Below are positions 28,590-37,263 of a DNA stretch of 64,000 bases, in pieces. How positions within the stretch are numbered: position 1 is the first letter of the stretch; every line of letters starts with the position of its first letter. The notes beneath the pieces were generated by a model. It saw nothing but the letters and a program-made list of their open reading frames with translations. It made no database searches and was not told the origin of the DNA. The stretch covers positions 1,488,001 through 1,552,000 of the forward strand of contig NZ_AP022565.1 in assembly GCF_010727325.1 (NCBI RefSeq), given 5' to 3'. A program made the position numbers and the translations under genes. The DNA comes from Mycolicibacterium alvei (GTDB lineage: Bacteria > Actinomycetota > Actinomycetes > Mycobacteriales > Mycobacteriaceae).

Positions 28590-29632
28590 GCCAAACTCCC
28601 TAGGTAGGACTGAGATTCGATGAGCCCTTCGTCGCTGGGCAGTTGTCCCCGTCCGAACACCAGCTCGTGCTGGCGGGCCCGCAACTCCTTGTGCGCATCG
28701 GCGGGCTTGACGTAGCCGTAGCGCTTGCGCCCTTCTTCGGGGCTGAGCACCTCGGTCGACCGCGGCGGTATACCCATGATGTAGGGCCCTGCGATCGGCA
28801 CGACGGACGGCGAAATGATCTTGGCCACCAACAACTTCAGCCGCGGTACCCGGTCGACTATGCCGAACCCGAGCTTGAGCACCGGCCGCACGGCCAGATC
28901 GACCGCGCGCGGCTGGTCGAATCCACTGAGCCGACGCATCCACCGCGGCATGGTGGCGATGGTGCCCGCGCGGAGGAACCAGTTGAGAACCTCGACGGCC
29001 GGCTTCGCAGCACGCGGCGCGGGCGGCAGCACCACCTTGGCGTTGAGCAGGTGATCCATCATCGCGCGGGCGGCCTCGCTGACAGCGAGGTGCGGCCGCA
29101 TCTGCTCGAAGTACTCGTTGATGCCGTCGCGGGTCCTCGGGACGTCGGCCGGATCGCAGGTCTGGAACTCGGCGGCCCGGGCACAGTCCTGCCAGTAGCG
29201 GGCCTCCTCCTCGGCCGTCAGCTTGCCGCCGCCGTACAGCTCATAGGCCTTGAGCACCGAGTGCCAGCCGGTGAGCAGGATCCACAGCTGCGACTGCGGG
29301 TCGTTGGCGTCGTACTTGTTGCCGCTCAGGGGCTCGGTACCAATGGCTTTCGAGTGGACTTTCACCAGGACATCGGCGGTCTTGAGCACCGATTCGGTGT
29401 CGGCGAAAGCAACCATGGCGAAGTAACGCACAGTGCGGTCGTAACGGGTGCGGGGCCGGTCGTAATTGGCGCCGGTGGTGTCGACCGCGGCGATCAGCGC
29501 GGGGTCGAGTTCCTCGACCACGACGGCGCGCTGCAGTCCGATGATCGGCGTGGTCGCATGGCCCCACACCTTCCAGGTCACCGAATCCGGCCCGAAGAAC
29601 CCGTAGTCAGCCATCGGCTGGAGATCAGACAT
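28586..29632 (-). CDS. Oxygenase MpaB-family protein (DUF2236)
   Basis: A 348-residue protein of the DUF2236 / MpaB / latex-clearing-protein-like family of heme-dependent oxygenases, of which mycobacteria have many. Typical elements are the N-terminal FFGPDSVTWKVWGHATT and VRYFAMVAFADTESVLKTADVLVKVHS. The latter part matches the family's GxH/VH heme-proximal helix. It is co-transcribed between the tetR gene and the acyl-CoA dehydrogenase, whose start it overlaps. The likely reaction is oxidation of a hydrophobic compound; the substrate is unknown. Confidence 0.83.
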   Translation of the reverse strand: MSDLQPMADYGFFGPDSVTWKVWGHATTPIIGLQRAVVVEELDPALIAAVDTTGANYDRPRTRYDRTVRYFAMVAFADTESVLKTADVLVKVHSKAIGTEPLSGNKYDANDPQSQLWILLTGWHSVLKAYELYGGGKLTAEEEARYWQDCARAAEFQTCDPADVPRTRDGINEYFEQMRPHLAVSEAARAMMDHLLNAKVVLPPAPRAAKPAVEVLNWFLRAGTIATMPRWMRRLSGFDQPRAVDLAVRPVLKLGFGIVDRVPRLKLLVAKIISPSVVPIAGPYIMGIPPRSTEVLSPEEGRKRYGYVKPADAHKELRARQHELVFGRGQLPSDEGLIESQSYLGSLA

Positions 29633-29653
29633 GCGAAACTCCTCTGTTCTGGA

Positions 29654-30277
29654 TCAGACGGTGCGAAACGCCCGGTAGGTGGCCGATCCGATGAATTCAC
29701 CCAATGTGGTTGGGGTCCAGTTCTTTCCGTCGTCATGCAACAAGGTCCGCACCGCACCCTCACAGGTGGACACGAACTGCTCGACCAGCACCGGCAGCTT
29801 CTTGTCGGCGTCGGTGGTGCCCCAACGTTGCAGGGTGGGCGCCAGCCGCCGGGAGACCTTGCCGACCATCAGCGCACGACCGTTGCGGAAGTGTTTGGCC
29901 ACGGCCGGATCCGGGTCGGCACTCATCACGAGCCGCCAGGAATCGGGCCGGCCGGCGACCGTCTCAAGCAGCGCCTGGAAGCCCTCGACGAAGACGGTCT
30001 CGTCGGCGTCCGCGCGACCGTACGGCAGCGCATCGATCGCCCCCTGGACCAGCAGCGCCAGCTCCCGCTCGAGCAAGGCCCTCAGCAGTTCGACCCGATC
30101 GGGAAAACATGAGTACACCACCGGGCGGGTCACCTTGAGTCGCTGAGCCACCGCGCCGATCGTGACTGCGGCGATCCCGTCGCTCACCGCAATCGCCAGG
30201 GCCGCATCCAGCACCTGCGGACGCCGCCGCTCGGGGCCCAGGTGGGCGGCCCGCTCGCGGACGGTTTCTACACTCAT
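29654..30277 (-). CDS. TetR-family regulator of the MpaB/ACAD operon
   Basis: A 207-residue regulator with N-terminal HTH (IGAVAQRLKVTRPVVYSCFPDR). It is the first gene of the operon and lies 21 bp before the MpaB-type gene, so it likely represses its own transcript. The start is ambiguous because the start region is duplicated: an in-frame ATG at 30298 lies 21 bp upstream within a near-identical 13-bp copy. I use 30277, which gives the more usual length. Confidence 0.83.
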   Translation of the reverse strand: MSVETVRERAAHLGPERRRPQVLDAALAIAVSDGIAAVTIGAVAQRLKVTRPVVYSCFPDRVELLRALLERELALLVQGAIDALPYGRADADETVFVEGFQALLETVAGRPDSWRLVMSADPDPAVAKHFRNGRALMVGKVSRRLAPTLQRWGTTDADKKLPVLVEQFVSTCEGAVRTLLHDDGKNWTPTTLGEFIGSATYRAFRTV

Positions 30278-30301
30278 GAAGGAAAATACTACACCCATGA
30301 A
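30268..30301. repeat. 21-bp-period direct repeat over the tetR start
   Basis: CTACACTCATGAA at 30268-30280 and CTACACCCATGAA at 30289-30301 differ at one base and are spaced by 8 bp, so their period is 21 bp (two helical turns). Both copies contain an ATG for the same reading frame on the minus strand. It could be a direct-repeat operator, a duplicated translation start, or both. Confidence 0.6.
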
Positions 30302-30361
30302 TAATCATTGGCCAGACGTGATGACCTGGCTTTTTACCGACAGTTTTGCCGCAGCTTGTCA

Positions 30362-30399
30362 CGCTGGAGTGGTGCTCGGGCTCGACAGCCACTCCAGCG
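30362..30399 (-). terminator. Hairpin between the lactate-monooxygenase-like gene and tetR
   Basis: A perfect 11-bp inverted repeat (CGCTGGAGTGG / CCACTCCAGCG) with a 16-nt loop, 60 bp beyond the stop of the upstream minus-strand gene. There is no T tract, so it would be the tail-less mycobacterial type of terminator. An operator role is less likely given the long loop. Confidence 0.45.
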
Positions 30400-30459
30400 C
30401 GACAAAGAAAGCGCACTGAACCGACCCCGCGGACCGCGGCGTCGGGAGCGCTACGGAGA

Positions 30460-31620
30460 TCAGTCGACCCGCCGCAACGCCTCCGGCGTGAGATCGGCGA
30501 GCTTCGGATACCCGTCGACGCCCATGATCAGGTCGGCCTCGGCGAGCAGCGACCGCAGCACGTGCACGATGCCGTCGGCGCCGCCCAGCGCCAGCCCGTA
30601 CGCATAGGGGCGGCCCACGCCCACCGCAGTGGCGCCCAATGCGAGCGCCTTGACGATGTCGGCACCATTGCGGATGCCCGAGTCGAACAACACCGGCAGC
30701 CCGTCGGCAGCTTCGACCACCCCGGGCAGACAGTCGATCGCGGGCAGGCCGCCATTGGCTTGGCGCCCACCATGATTGGAGCAGTAGATCCCGTCGACGC
30801 CACCGTCGCGGGCTCGCCGAACGTCATCGGGGTGACAGATGCCCTTGAGGATCAGCGGCAGCTTGGTCAGTGACCGCAGCCACGGCAGGTCGTCCCAGGT
30901 GAGCGGATTTCCGAACAGGCTCACCCAGCGCAGCACGGTGGCCTGCGGGTTCTCCTCGGGCGGTTGTTGCAGACCGGCGCGGAACACCGGATCACTGGTG
31001 TAGTTGGCCAGGCACTTGCCGCGCAGCTGAGGGAAGTTCGAGGTGGCCAGATCCCGCGGCCGCCAGCCGGGCACCCAGGTGTCGAGCGTGACGACAATGC
31101 CCTTGAATCCGGCCTTCTCGGCGCGCTGCACCAGGCTGGCGGCCAGATCCTTGTCAGTCGGTGTGTACAGCTGGAAAAAGCCTGGGGTGTCACCAAATTC
31201 GGCGGCGACGTCTTCGAGCGGGTCCTCGGTGAGGGTGGACAGCACCATCGGCACCCCGGTGCGCGCGGCGGCACGGGCGCCGGCCAGGTCGCCGTGACCG
31301 TCCTGCCCGCAGATCCCCAGCACCCCGATGGGGGCCATGAACAAGGGCGTGGGCAGCGTGAGCCCGAACAGGTCGACGGACAGATCGCGTTCCCGGTGGG
31401 CGTTGAGCATCCGCGGCATCAGGCCCCACCGGTCGAACGCGGTGCGGTTGACCCGCTGGGTGCGCTCGTCACCGGCCCCGCCGGCCACGTAGGACCAGAT
31501 CGAGGCCGGCATGGCCGCCTGGGCCTTGGCCTCCAGTCCCGCGTAGTCCATCGGCATGGTCGGCAGCACACCGGACAGCCCCTGCAGGTAGATCTCGAGT
31601 TGATAGTCGCCATAGGCCAT
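30460..31620 (-). CDS. FMN-dependent alpha-hydroxy-acid oxidase, lactate 2-monooxygenase-like
   Basis: A 386-residue flavoenzyme resembling mycobacterial lactate 2-monooxygenase, which turns L-lactate into acetate, CO2 and water. Shared features include [34 protein letters not shown], and the active-site [14 protein letters not shown], where His283 is the expected base. Start ATG 31620 ([11 protein letters not shown]) aligns with the known enzyme; the longer frame to 31650 does not. The substrate could be another 2-hydroxy acid. It follows the siderophore-interacting protein gene by 37 bp and may share its transcript. Confidence 0.88.
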   Translation of the reverse strand: MAYGDYQLEIYLQGLSGVLPTMPMDYAGLEAKAQAAMPASIWSYVAGGAGDERTQRVNRTAFDRWGLMPRMLNAHRERDLSVDLFGLTLPTPLFMAPIGVLGICGQDGHGDLAGARAAARTGVPMVLSTLTEDPLEDVAAEFGDTPGFFQLYTPTDKDLAASLVQRAEKAGFKGIVVTLDTWVPGWRPRDLATSNFPQLRGKCLANYTSDPVFRAGLQQPPEENPQATVLRWVSLFGNPLTWDDLPWLRSLTKLPLILKGICHPDDVRRARDGGVDGIYCSNHGGRQANGGLPAIDCLPGVVEAADGLPVLFDSGIRNGADIVKALALGATAVGVGRPYAYGLALGGADGIVHVLRSLLAEADLIMGVDGYPKLADLTPEALRRVD

Positions 31621-31657
31621 GACGGCTACCTTTCCATCTCCGACAGCCAACCGGCCA

Positions 31658-32521
31658 TCAGCTCGCGGTATCGGCCTCCGCTTTCGCCAGCTCGGCCTTC
31701 CACTGCCGGAAGGTCTCCTCGGTGCGCCCGCGGCGCCAGTACCCCGAGATCGACGCCGCCCATTTCGCCGGGACGCCGCGCTCCTTGCGGATGTAGGGAC
31801 GCAGGTTGTGCATGACGGCCTGGGCCTCGCCGTGGATGAACACCTGGACCTGACCCGGCAACCAGTCCGCCTCCTTGACCGCGGCGATCAACGGCGCGTT
31901 GTCGCCGGCCTTGTCGTCGCCGACCAGATCGGCGCGCCCACCGCGGTGAATCCAGTTGACCTCGACCCCGGCCGGAGCCGCGAGCTCGATCTCGTCCTCG
32001 TCGCCGGCCACCTCGATGAAGACCTTGCCGGTCGCATCGGCGGGCAAGGCCTCGAGGGCGGCGCCGATCGCCGGCAGTGCGGCCTCGTCGCCGGCCAGCA
32101 GGTGCCAGTCGGCGGCCGGGTCCGGGGTGTAGGCCCCGCTGGGCCCCATCAGGTAGGCGGGCTGGCCCGGCACCGCTGCCGCGGCCCAAGGTGCAGCCAC
32201 GCCCTGCTCACCGTGCACGACGAAGTCGATGGTGATCTCGCCACACTCGGTGTCCACGTGGCGCACGGTGTAGGTGCGCACCGTGGGGCGCAGTTCGGCG
32301 GGCAGGTTCTGAAAGCTGTCCAGAGTCAAGGGTTTCGGCAGCACCGACACATCCACACCGGCAGGAACCACGACGATTTTGACGTACGCATCGCTGAACT
32401 CGTTGGGCGAGAACGTCTCGAAGCCGTTGGCGCCGTTGCCGCCCAGCACCAGCCTGACCAGGTGGGGGGTCAGTTGTTCACGGTGCACCACTTGAAACGT
32501 GTGCACGGGACGCCCTGCCAT
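31658..32521 (-). CDS. viuB: Siderophore-interacting protein (FAD-linked ferric reductase, ViuB-like)
   Basis: A 287-residue SIP-family flavoprotein that reduces ferric siderophore to release iron. The FAD-binding barrel has the RTYTVRHVD motif, and the NAD(P)-binding half carries [17 protein letters not shown] and the C-terminal [14 protein letters not shown] typical of SIP proteins. Its place directly after dprA matches Rv2895c (annotated viuB). The intergenic region with dprA contains only one half of an iron box (GGCTAAC), so iron control is possible but weakly supported. Confidence 0.88.
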   Translation of the reverse strand: MAGRPVHTFQVVHREQLTPHLVRLVLGGNGANGFETFSPNEFSDAYVKIVVVPAGVDVSVLPKPLTLDSFQNLPAELRPTVRTYTVRHVDTECGEITIDFVVHGEQGVAAPWAAAAVPGQPAYLMGPSGAYTPDPAADWHLLAGDEAALPAIGAALEALPADATGKVFIEVAGDEDEIELAAPAGVEVNWIHRGGRADLVGDDKAGDNAPLIAAVKEADWLPGQVQVFIHGEAQAVMHNLRPYIRKERGVPAKWAASISGYWRRGRTEETFRQWKAELAKAEADTAS

Positions 32522-32600
32522 ACCGCCTCCAAAGCTCGCAGCCGGTCTCTTTGTTAGCCGACCTCATCGACTATACGGAGACGGGCTCCGAGCATGGGGT

Positions 32601-33728
32601 CTACCGGCGCCGGCGCAACCGCCAGCACCCGTCCTCGCTGACGACCATTCCCGCGAGCTCCAACGTCGTCAACGGCCCCAATATCTGGTGCGGTGGAAGC
32701 GCGGCGAGCATCGCGATCTCATCCACGGTGTGGGCACCCCGCGAGGGCAGCGCGTCGTAGACCTGTTTCTCAGCCGACGTCAGGCTGTCGAGCGGCCCCA
32801 CCGGATGCGCCTCGTCCGGCGCGAGTTCACCTATGTGGCCGACGAGTTCGACGATTTCCTCGGCACGGCCGACCAGGCGGGCACCACCTCGCAGCAGGGC
32901 ATGGCAACCCGCCGACGCCGCCGAGGTCACCGGGCCCGGCACCGCGCACACCGGCCGACCCAACAACGTGGCCCACCCCGCGGTATTGGCCGCACCGCTG
33001 CGCAACCCGGCCTCCACCACCACCGTCGCCCCGGAGAGGGCTGCAACCAGCCGGTTCCGGGTGAGGAACCGCAGCCGACCCGGCGCGACTCCCGGCGGGT
33101 ACTCGCTGATCAACAGGCATTCCTGCCGGATTCGGTGGAACAAGGCGCTGTGTCCGGCCGGGTAGGGATTGTCGATGCCGCCGGCAACGATTGCGACGGT
33201 CACGCCCTCACCGGCCAGCGCGGCGCGATGTGCTGCCCCGTCGATGCCGTAGGCGCCGCCGGACACCACCGTCACGTCCCGTTCGACCAGACCGGCGGCC
33301 AAGTCAGCGGCAACGTGCTCGCCGTATGCGGTCGCAGCGCGGGTACCGACGATCGCCGCGGCACGCTCGGTCACCTCGCCGAGCCGTACCGGCCCGCTCG
33401 CCCACAACACCAACGGCGGGTGATCATTGGAACGCTTGTGGTCCGTGGCGACGCCCAAGGCGCGAAATCGCAGCAATGGCCACTCGTCGTCGTCGGGGGT
33501 GATCAACCGCCCACCCATTCTGTCGAGGACATCCAGATCCTTGGCCGCACAATCCAACTCCCGACGAGCCTCGATCCTGCTGAACAACTCCGACTCGACG
33601 TCACCGGATCTGACCCGGGCGGCGGCCTCGACCGGGCCCACCTGCGCAACCAGGGCCGTCAAACCCGGGCACGGCGGCTCGGCCACCCGCGACAGGTACG
33701 CCCATGCACGCCGCACCTCGTCGCTCAT
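32601..33728 (-). CDS. dprA: DNA-processing protein DprA
   Basis: A 375-residue DprA: N-terminal helical domain, central Rossmann-like ssDNA-binding core (AIVGTRAATAYGEHVAADLAAG, VSGGAYGIDGAAHRAAL, FLTRNRLVAALSGATVVVEAG) and a C-terminal winged helix (LAALPPHQILGPLTTLELAG). It loads RecA on incoming single strands in competent bacteria; its role in mycobacteria is not settled. The start ATG overlaps the comM stop by 4 bases. Confidence 0.95.
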   Translation of the reverse strand: MSDEVRRAWAYLSRVAEPPCPGLTALVAQVGPVEAAARVRSGDVESELFSRIEARRELDCAAKDLDVLDRMGGRLITPDDDEWPLLRFRALGVATDHKRSNDHPPLVLWASGPVRLGEVTERAAAIVGTRAATAYGEHVAADLAAGLVERDVTVVSGGAYGIDGAAHRAALAGEGVTVAIVAGGIDNPYPAGHSALFHRIRQECLLISEYPPGVAPGRLRFLTRNRLVAALSGATVVVEAGLRSGAANTAGWATLLGRPVCAVPGPVTSAASAGCHALLRGGARLVGRAEEIVELVGHIGELAPDEAHPVGPLDSLTSAEKQVYDALPSRGAHTVDEIAMLAALPPHQILGPLTTLELAGMVVSEDGCWRLRRRR

Positions 33729-35236
33729 GGCATACCCCCGGCCTGACGGAAGCTCAACGCGGCAGCCACGTCCTCACGAGCCGGCGTGGTCCGGCCGGCC
33801 AGATCGGCCAAAGTCCAAGCGACCCTCAAACAACGGTCGGCACCGCGCATGCTGATCAACCCGCGGTCGAGAGCAGACCGCAACGGCTCCATGGCGGCTT
33901 TGGGCAACCGGAACTTGCGCCGCAGCAGCGGGCCGCCGACCTCGGCGTTGGTCCCGATCCCGAACGGCTTCCACCGTTCCTGGGCGGCAAGGCGCGCCGT
34001 CGCAACGCGTTCACGCACCACGGTGCTGGATTCACCGACCTGGGGAGTGAACGCACCGGCGCTGACCGGATGCAACTCCACCCGCAAATCGACCCGGTCC
34101 ACCAGCGGCCCCGACAACCTGCCCCGATAGCGGAGCCGAGCCTGAGCCGAACAGCTGCAGTCGGCCGAGTTCGGCGGTGCACACGGACACGGGTTGGCCG
34201 CAAGCACCAACTGGAACCGTGCCGGATAACATGCCACTCCGTCCCGGCGCGCCAACCGGATCTCCCCGTCCTCCAACGGAGTGCGTAGCGCTTCGAGAGC
34301 ACTTGACCCCATCTCGGCGAATTCGTCGAGGAACAGCACGCCGCGATGCGCCCGACTGACGGCACCGGGACGGGCGAACCCACTCCCCCCGCCGACCAGT
34401 GCCGCCACGCTCGAGGTGTGGTGCGGGGCCACGAACGGCGGTCGCGTGATCAGCGGCGTGTCCCCGGCCAATAACCCGGCCACCGAATGAATGGCCGTGA
34501 CCTCCAGCGACTCACTCTGCGACAGCGGGGGTAACAGTCCCGGAAGACGTTGCGCCAACATTGTTTTCCCGATACCCGGCGGACCGGTGAACATCAGATG
34601 ATGGGCACCCGCGGCGGCGACCTCCACGGCATAGCGGGCCTGAGCCTGCCCGACGACATCGGCGAGATCGGCCGTCGGCTGTGGCGCGCACTCCGCCGCG
34701 GTCACCCGGGCCTTCAGATCTGCCTTGCCGTTGAGCCATGCCTGCAACTGACGCAGGGTTCCTACCCCACACACCTCGATTCCGTCGATCAGACTGGCCT
34801 CGGCCAGGTTGTCGACCGGGACCACCACCATGGGCCAGCCTTCCTGCTTGGCGGCCAGCACCGCAGGCAACACCCCGTGCACCGGGCGGACCCGCCCGTC
34901 GAGGGCGAGCTCACCGAGCAGCACTGTTTTCTCCAGACGTGCCCAGGCCTTCTTGGTGTGCGCCGAGAGCACGGCCGCCGCCAACGCAACGTCGTAGACC
35001 GAACCGACCTTGCGCAACGTGGCCGGGGACAACGCCAAGGTCAGGCGGGACTGCGGCCACGAGTTACCGCAATTGGTGATCGCTGCCCGCACCCGATCCC
35101 GCGCTTCCTGCAGCGCGGTGTCAGGCAGCCCGACCAGGTTCACGCTGGGCAGCCCCGAGCTGATGTCGGCCTCGATCTCCACGATCACGCCGTCCACCCC
35201 GCGTACGGCTACCGAATAGGCTCTCCCCAAACCCAT
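33725..35236 (-). CDS. comM: YifB/ComM-type Mg-chelatase-like AAA+ ATPase
   Basis: A 503-residue hexameric AAA+ protein; ComM promotes branch migration during natural transformation in other bacteria. It has an N-terminal Lon-protease-S5-like domain (VNLVGLPDTALQEARDRVRAA), Walker A GPPGIGKTMLAQ, Walker B LFLDEFAEM, the ANPCPCAPP zinc-like cysteine cluster and a C-terminal Mg-chelatase domain. It overlaps dprA by 4 bases and starts just after yraN, forming the conserved yraN-comM-dprA set. Confidence 0.95.
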   Translation of the reverse strand: MGLGRAYSVAVRGVDGVIVEIEADISSGLPSVNLVGLPDTALQEARDRVRAAITNCGNSWPQSRLTLALSPATLRKVGSVYDVALAAAVLSAHTKKAWARLEKTVLLGELALDGRVRPVHGVLPAVLAAKQEGWPMVVVPVDNLAEASLIDGIEVCGVGTLRQLQAWLNGKADLKARVTAAECAPQPTADLADVVGQAQARYAVEVAAAGAHHLMFTGPPGIGKTMLAQRLPGLLPPLSQSESLEVTAIHSVAGLLAGDTPLITRPPFVAPHHTSSVAALVGGGSGFARPGAVSRAHRGVLFLDEFAEMGSSALEALRTPLEDGEIRLARRDGVACYPARFQLVLAANPCPCAPPNSADCSCSAQARLRYRGRLSGPLVDRVDLRVELHPVSAGAFTPQVGESSTVVRERVATARLAAQERWKPFGIGTNAEVGGPLLRRKFRLPKAAMEPLRSALDRGLISMRGADRCLRVAWTLADLAGRTTPAREDVAAALSFRQAGGMP

Positions 35237-35237
35237 C

Positions 35238-35606
35238 TCAACCCACCCCCGCCAGATGCGTCAGTTCGGGTTCGCGGCGGCGTCCGATCCGCACCCCGAT
35301 CACATCGATGCGCAGCGCGGCGTATCGCACATCCTGCTCAGCCAGCCACAATGCCGCCAGCCGCCGGATCCGGCGCACCTTCTGCGGCGTCACCGCCTCG
35401 GCAAGCCCGCCGAAGCCATCCCCGGTGCGGGTCTTCACCTCGACGAAAACCACCGTGTTGGAGGCGACTTCCTCGGCGATCACGTCGAGCTCGCCGTAGC
35501 GGCACCGCCAATTGCGCGTCAACGTCCGCAACCCCTGCGCCGCCAGATGCTCGACGGCCAACTGTTCACCCAGTGCGCCGATCTCGGCCCGTGTCAAAGA
35601 ACTCAT
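35238..35606 (-). CDS. YraN/UPF0102 family nuclease-like protein
   Basis: A 122-residue UPF0102 protein with a PD-(D/E)xK-like nuclease core (GELDVIAEEVASNTVVFVEVKTR, the ExK being in VEVKTR). ATG 35606 is used; ATG 35612 is also possible. It begins the yraN-comM-dprA operon. A 38-nt piece of its core is duplicated in inverted orientation at 38426-38463. In M. tuberculosis the next genes upstream are fdhD/fdhF; here they are replaced by about 25 kb of other genes. Confidence 0.93.
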   Translation of the reverse strand: MSSLTRAEIGALGEQLAVEHLAAQGLRTLTRNWRCRYGELDVIAEEVASNTVVFVEVKTRTGDGFGGLAEAVTPQKVRRIRRLAALWLAEQDVRYAALRIDVIGVRIGRRREPELTHLAGVG

Positions 35607-35633
35607 ACCCACACCGTGCGGACACGGTCCGAC

Positions 35634-35668
35634 AGACCCGGCTCAATCCGGCCGACTTATCCCCAGCG
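35634..35668 (+). repeat. Island boundary direct repeat, left copy
   Basis: A 35-bp segment beginning AGACCCGGCTCA and ending CTTATCCCCAGCG. It matches 38457-38491 in the same orientation at 33 of 35 positions. It lies just upstream of yraN. Together the two copies bracket the small stress-gene island. Confidence 0.8.
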
Positions 35669-35780
35669 CGGAGTTCATCCACAGGACCGAGCGAAGTCAA
35701 CCGCGAAAATATGCAATCTAAACCACAGGTTATGTGGCACGTACTTGTGTAAAAGGGTTGACGGCAGGAGGGAGTGTGCG

Positions 35781-36100
35781 TTGGACGTGTCTGGCCGATT
35801 GCAGGATCCTCGTCGGGCGGGAGCACGGATCCTCGACACCGCCGAAGGTGTGCTTATTGCCCTGCGGGGCTGCACGCTCAACGATCCGTTTGCCGGGATC
35901 GTGCAAACCGCCAAGGCGCACCACGTGAGCACGATGAGTTTGGCTTATGCGCTGGTGGCGCTGGCCCAGGCCAGGCGTCCCCGGATGGTCAGGACGCCGC
36001 GGTCGGCGCCGCTTGCGAGGCGTGGGGGCCGCTGTTGGACGGGGCCCGGCCACGCCGCAGCGTGTTGTGTGGCCGCGACGACGACGTTCCCGGTGCTTAG
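35781..36100 (+). pseudogene. ANTAR-domain protein, apparently frameshifted
   Basis: The first 63 codons (from TTG 35781, 7 bp after AGGAGGGAG) encode an ANTAR-type RNA-binding domain: RILDTAEGVLIALRGC, then AFAG-like FAGIVQTAKAHHVSTMSLAYALVALAQ. Right after LAQ near 35969 this frame turns to Arg/Pro noise, while the +2 frame gives a plausible tail (QASPDGQDAAVGAACEAWG) ending at TAG 36098. One missing G in the CCCAG-GCCAGG stretch would restore the fusion. ANTAR proteins act on nascent RNA to prevent termination. It is either a pseudogene or a sequencing error. Confidence 0.6.
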
Positions 36101-36315
36101 AACGCGGGGCCGTCGGGGTCGTCGTCGGGCATCGGCACGATGATGGCTTGATCGATCACATCGGCCGGATTGGCGTCGCGCTGCAAAAGATCAGTCACAC
36201 AACGCGGGTCGAGGCCGGCGTCCTCGGCACTGTCGGCGGCGGGCTGGTGTTGCTCAGCCGCGTCGGCGGCGGGAATGTCGTCGGCCAGCGGCGTGTCATC
36301 GGGGTAGTTCGTCAT
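36097..36315 (-). CDS. Small acidic hypothetical protein
   Basis: A 72-residue, strongly acidic, alanine-rich protein (MTNYPDDTPLADDIPAAD... ending PMPDDDPDGPAF). No domain is recognisable. It follows the MerR/HspR-like gene by 5 bp and is probably co-transcribed with it. Its end overlaps the end of the ANTAR frame by 4 bases. It could be an intrinsically disordered stress or regulator-modulating peptide; that is only a guess. Confidence 0.6.
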   Translation of the reverse strand: MTNYPDDTPLADDIPAADAAEQHQPAADSAEDAGLDPRCVTDLLQRDANPADVIDQAIIVPMPDDDPDGPAF

Positions 36316-36320
36316 CGGTT

Positions 36321-36662
36321 TCAGGGCCTCCTTGCTTTGGTCGGCTCCTCGGAGCGCAGTCGGGCGTTTTCGGACTTCAGGTCGCTGTTGTCGGACTCCA
36401 GTTCGGTGTTGCGGTGTTGTAGGTGCAAGATCTGGGCGATCCCGGCGATGTTGATGCCCTGGGCCACCAGGTCACTGATGCGCGCCAGCAGATCCAGATC
36501 GGCGTCGCTGTAGCGCCGCGTGCCGCCATCGGTGCGCGCCGGAGACAGCAGTCCGCGCCGCTCATACAGGCGCAGCGTCTGCGGATCAATCCCACTGAGC
36601 TCGGAGGCCACCGAGATGCCGTACACGCCGCGCGCCGACCGCGCCAGGGGATCCTCAGGCAC
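36321..36662 (-). CDS. MerR-family HspR-like repressor
   Basis: A 113-residue MerR protein close to HspR: GVYGISVASELSGIDPQTLR, YERRGLLSPARTDGGTRRYS and ISDLVAQGINIAGIAQILHL, followed by a coiled-coil-like tail (ELESDNSDLKSENARLRSE). The start is GTG. It diverges from the Hsp20 gene, and a promoter and inverted repeat lie between. HspR represses heat-shock operons in actinobacteria, usually with DnaK as co-repressor; this copy likely regulates the neighbouring chaperone genes. Confidence 0.85.
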   Translation of the reverse strand: MPEDPLARSARGVYGISVASELSGIDPQTLRLYERRGLLSPARTDGGTRRYSDADLDLLARISDLVAQGINIAGIAQILHLQHRNTELESDNSDLKSENARLRSEEPTKARRP

Positions 36663-36707
36663 TGACTGTCTCCATTCTCCACTACCAAAATTTTTTCACG
36701 TTCATCC

Positions 36708-36737
36708 TTGCACAAAACTCTGCCACGGTGCTATACA
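36708..36737 (+). promoter_or_regulatory. Candidate hsp20 promoter
   Basis: TTGCAC and TATACA separated by 18 bp form a good housekeeping-type -35/-10 pair 58 bp ahead of the Hsp20 start codon. The inverted repeat at 36745 would overlap the transcription start, which suits repression by the divergent MerR regulator. Confidence 0.5.
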
Positions 36738-36744
36738 AAATCTA

Positions 36745-36767
36745 TGACAGTTCACATGGATCTGTCA
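36745..36767. promoter_or_regulatory. Inverted repeat TGACAG-N11-CTGTCA (candidate operator)
   Basis: Perfect 6-bp arms spaced by 11 bp, between the presumed -10 and the Hsp20 start codon. It does not match the CTTGAGT-N7-ACTCAAG HAIR element of classical HspR, so if it is the operator the specificity of this HspR-like protein has diverged. Confidence 0.5.
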
Positions 36768-36794
36768 CACAGCCACTATTGGGTAGGAGGAAAG

Positions 36795-37214
36795 ATGATG
36801 TTGATGCGCACCGATCCGTTCCGCGACTTCGATCGCCTCGCCCAGCAGGTGCTGGGCACTGCTGCCCGGCCGGCAGTGATGCCGATGGACGCCTGGCGCG
36901 ACGGGGATCAGTTCATCGTCGAGTTCGATCTGCCAGGCGTGGACGAGGATTCCCTGGATCTCGACGTCGAGCGCAACGTGCTCACCGTGCACGCCAAGCG
37001 ACCCGACCTGGATCCCAACCGGGAGATGGTCTCGGCCGAGCGCCCGAGGGGTGTGTTCAGCCGCCAGCTGTTCTTGGGCGAGACACTGGACGCAGAGCGG
37101 ATCGAAGCCAGCTATGGCGGCGGGGTGCTGCGATTGACCATCCCCGTGGCCGAGAAAGCCAAACCGCGCCGTATCAAGATCGCCAGCGAGGAGAACCAAG
37201 CGATCAACGCCTAA
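36795..37214 (+). CDS. Hsp20/alpha-crystallin small heat-shock protein
   Basis: A 139-residue sHSP that holds unfolding proteins. The alpha-crystallin domain runs from about [28 protein letters not shown] to the [18 protein letters not shown] strand; the family's A-x-x-x-G-V-L motif is seen as [11 protein letters not shown] 36795 is chosen because AGGAGG lies 4 bp upstream; the open frame to 36708 covers the promoter. Divergent from the MerR/HspR-like gene. Confidence 0.93.
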   Translation: MMLMRTDPFRDFDRLAQQVLGTAARPAVMPMDAWRDGDQFIVEFDLPGVDEDSLDLDVERNVLTVHAKRPDLDPNREMVSAERPRGVFSRQLFLGETLDAERIEASYGGGVLRLTIPVAEKAKPRRIKIASEENQAINA

Positions 37215-37263
37215 CACGGTCCACCTCACAAGCTGGGCAGGGGCGCAGCATTCGGGAAAGGGG

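Noticed and set aside
32522..32600. A possible IdeR box before the siderophore-interacting protein gene
   Set aside because: Only the GGCTAAC half matches well; the full 19-bp alignment has about 11 matches, too few to list as a site.
32601..35606. dprA-comM-yraN considered as evidence for an active competence system
   Set aside because: These genes are conserved in mycobacteria generally and no DNA-uptake (comEA/comEC) genes are present here.
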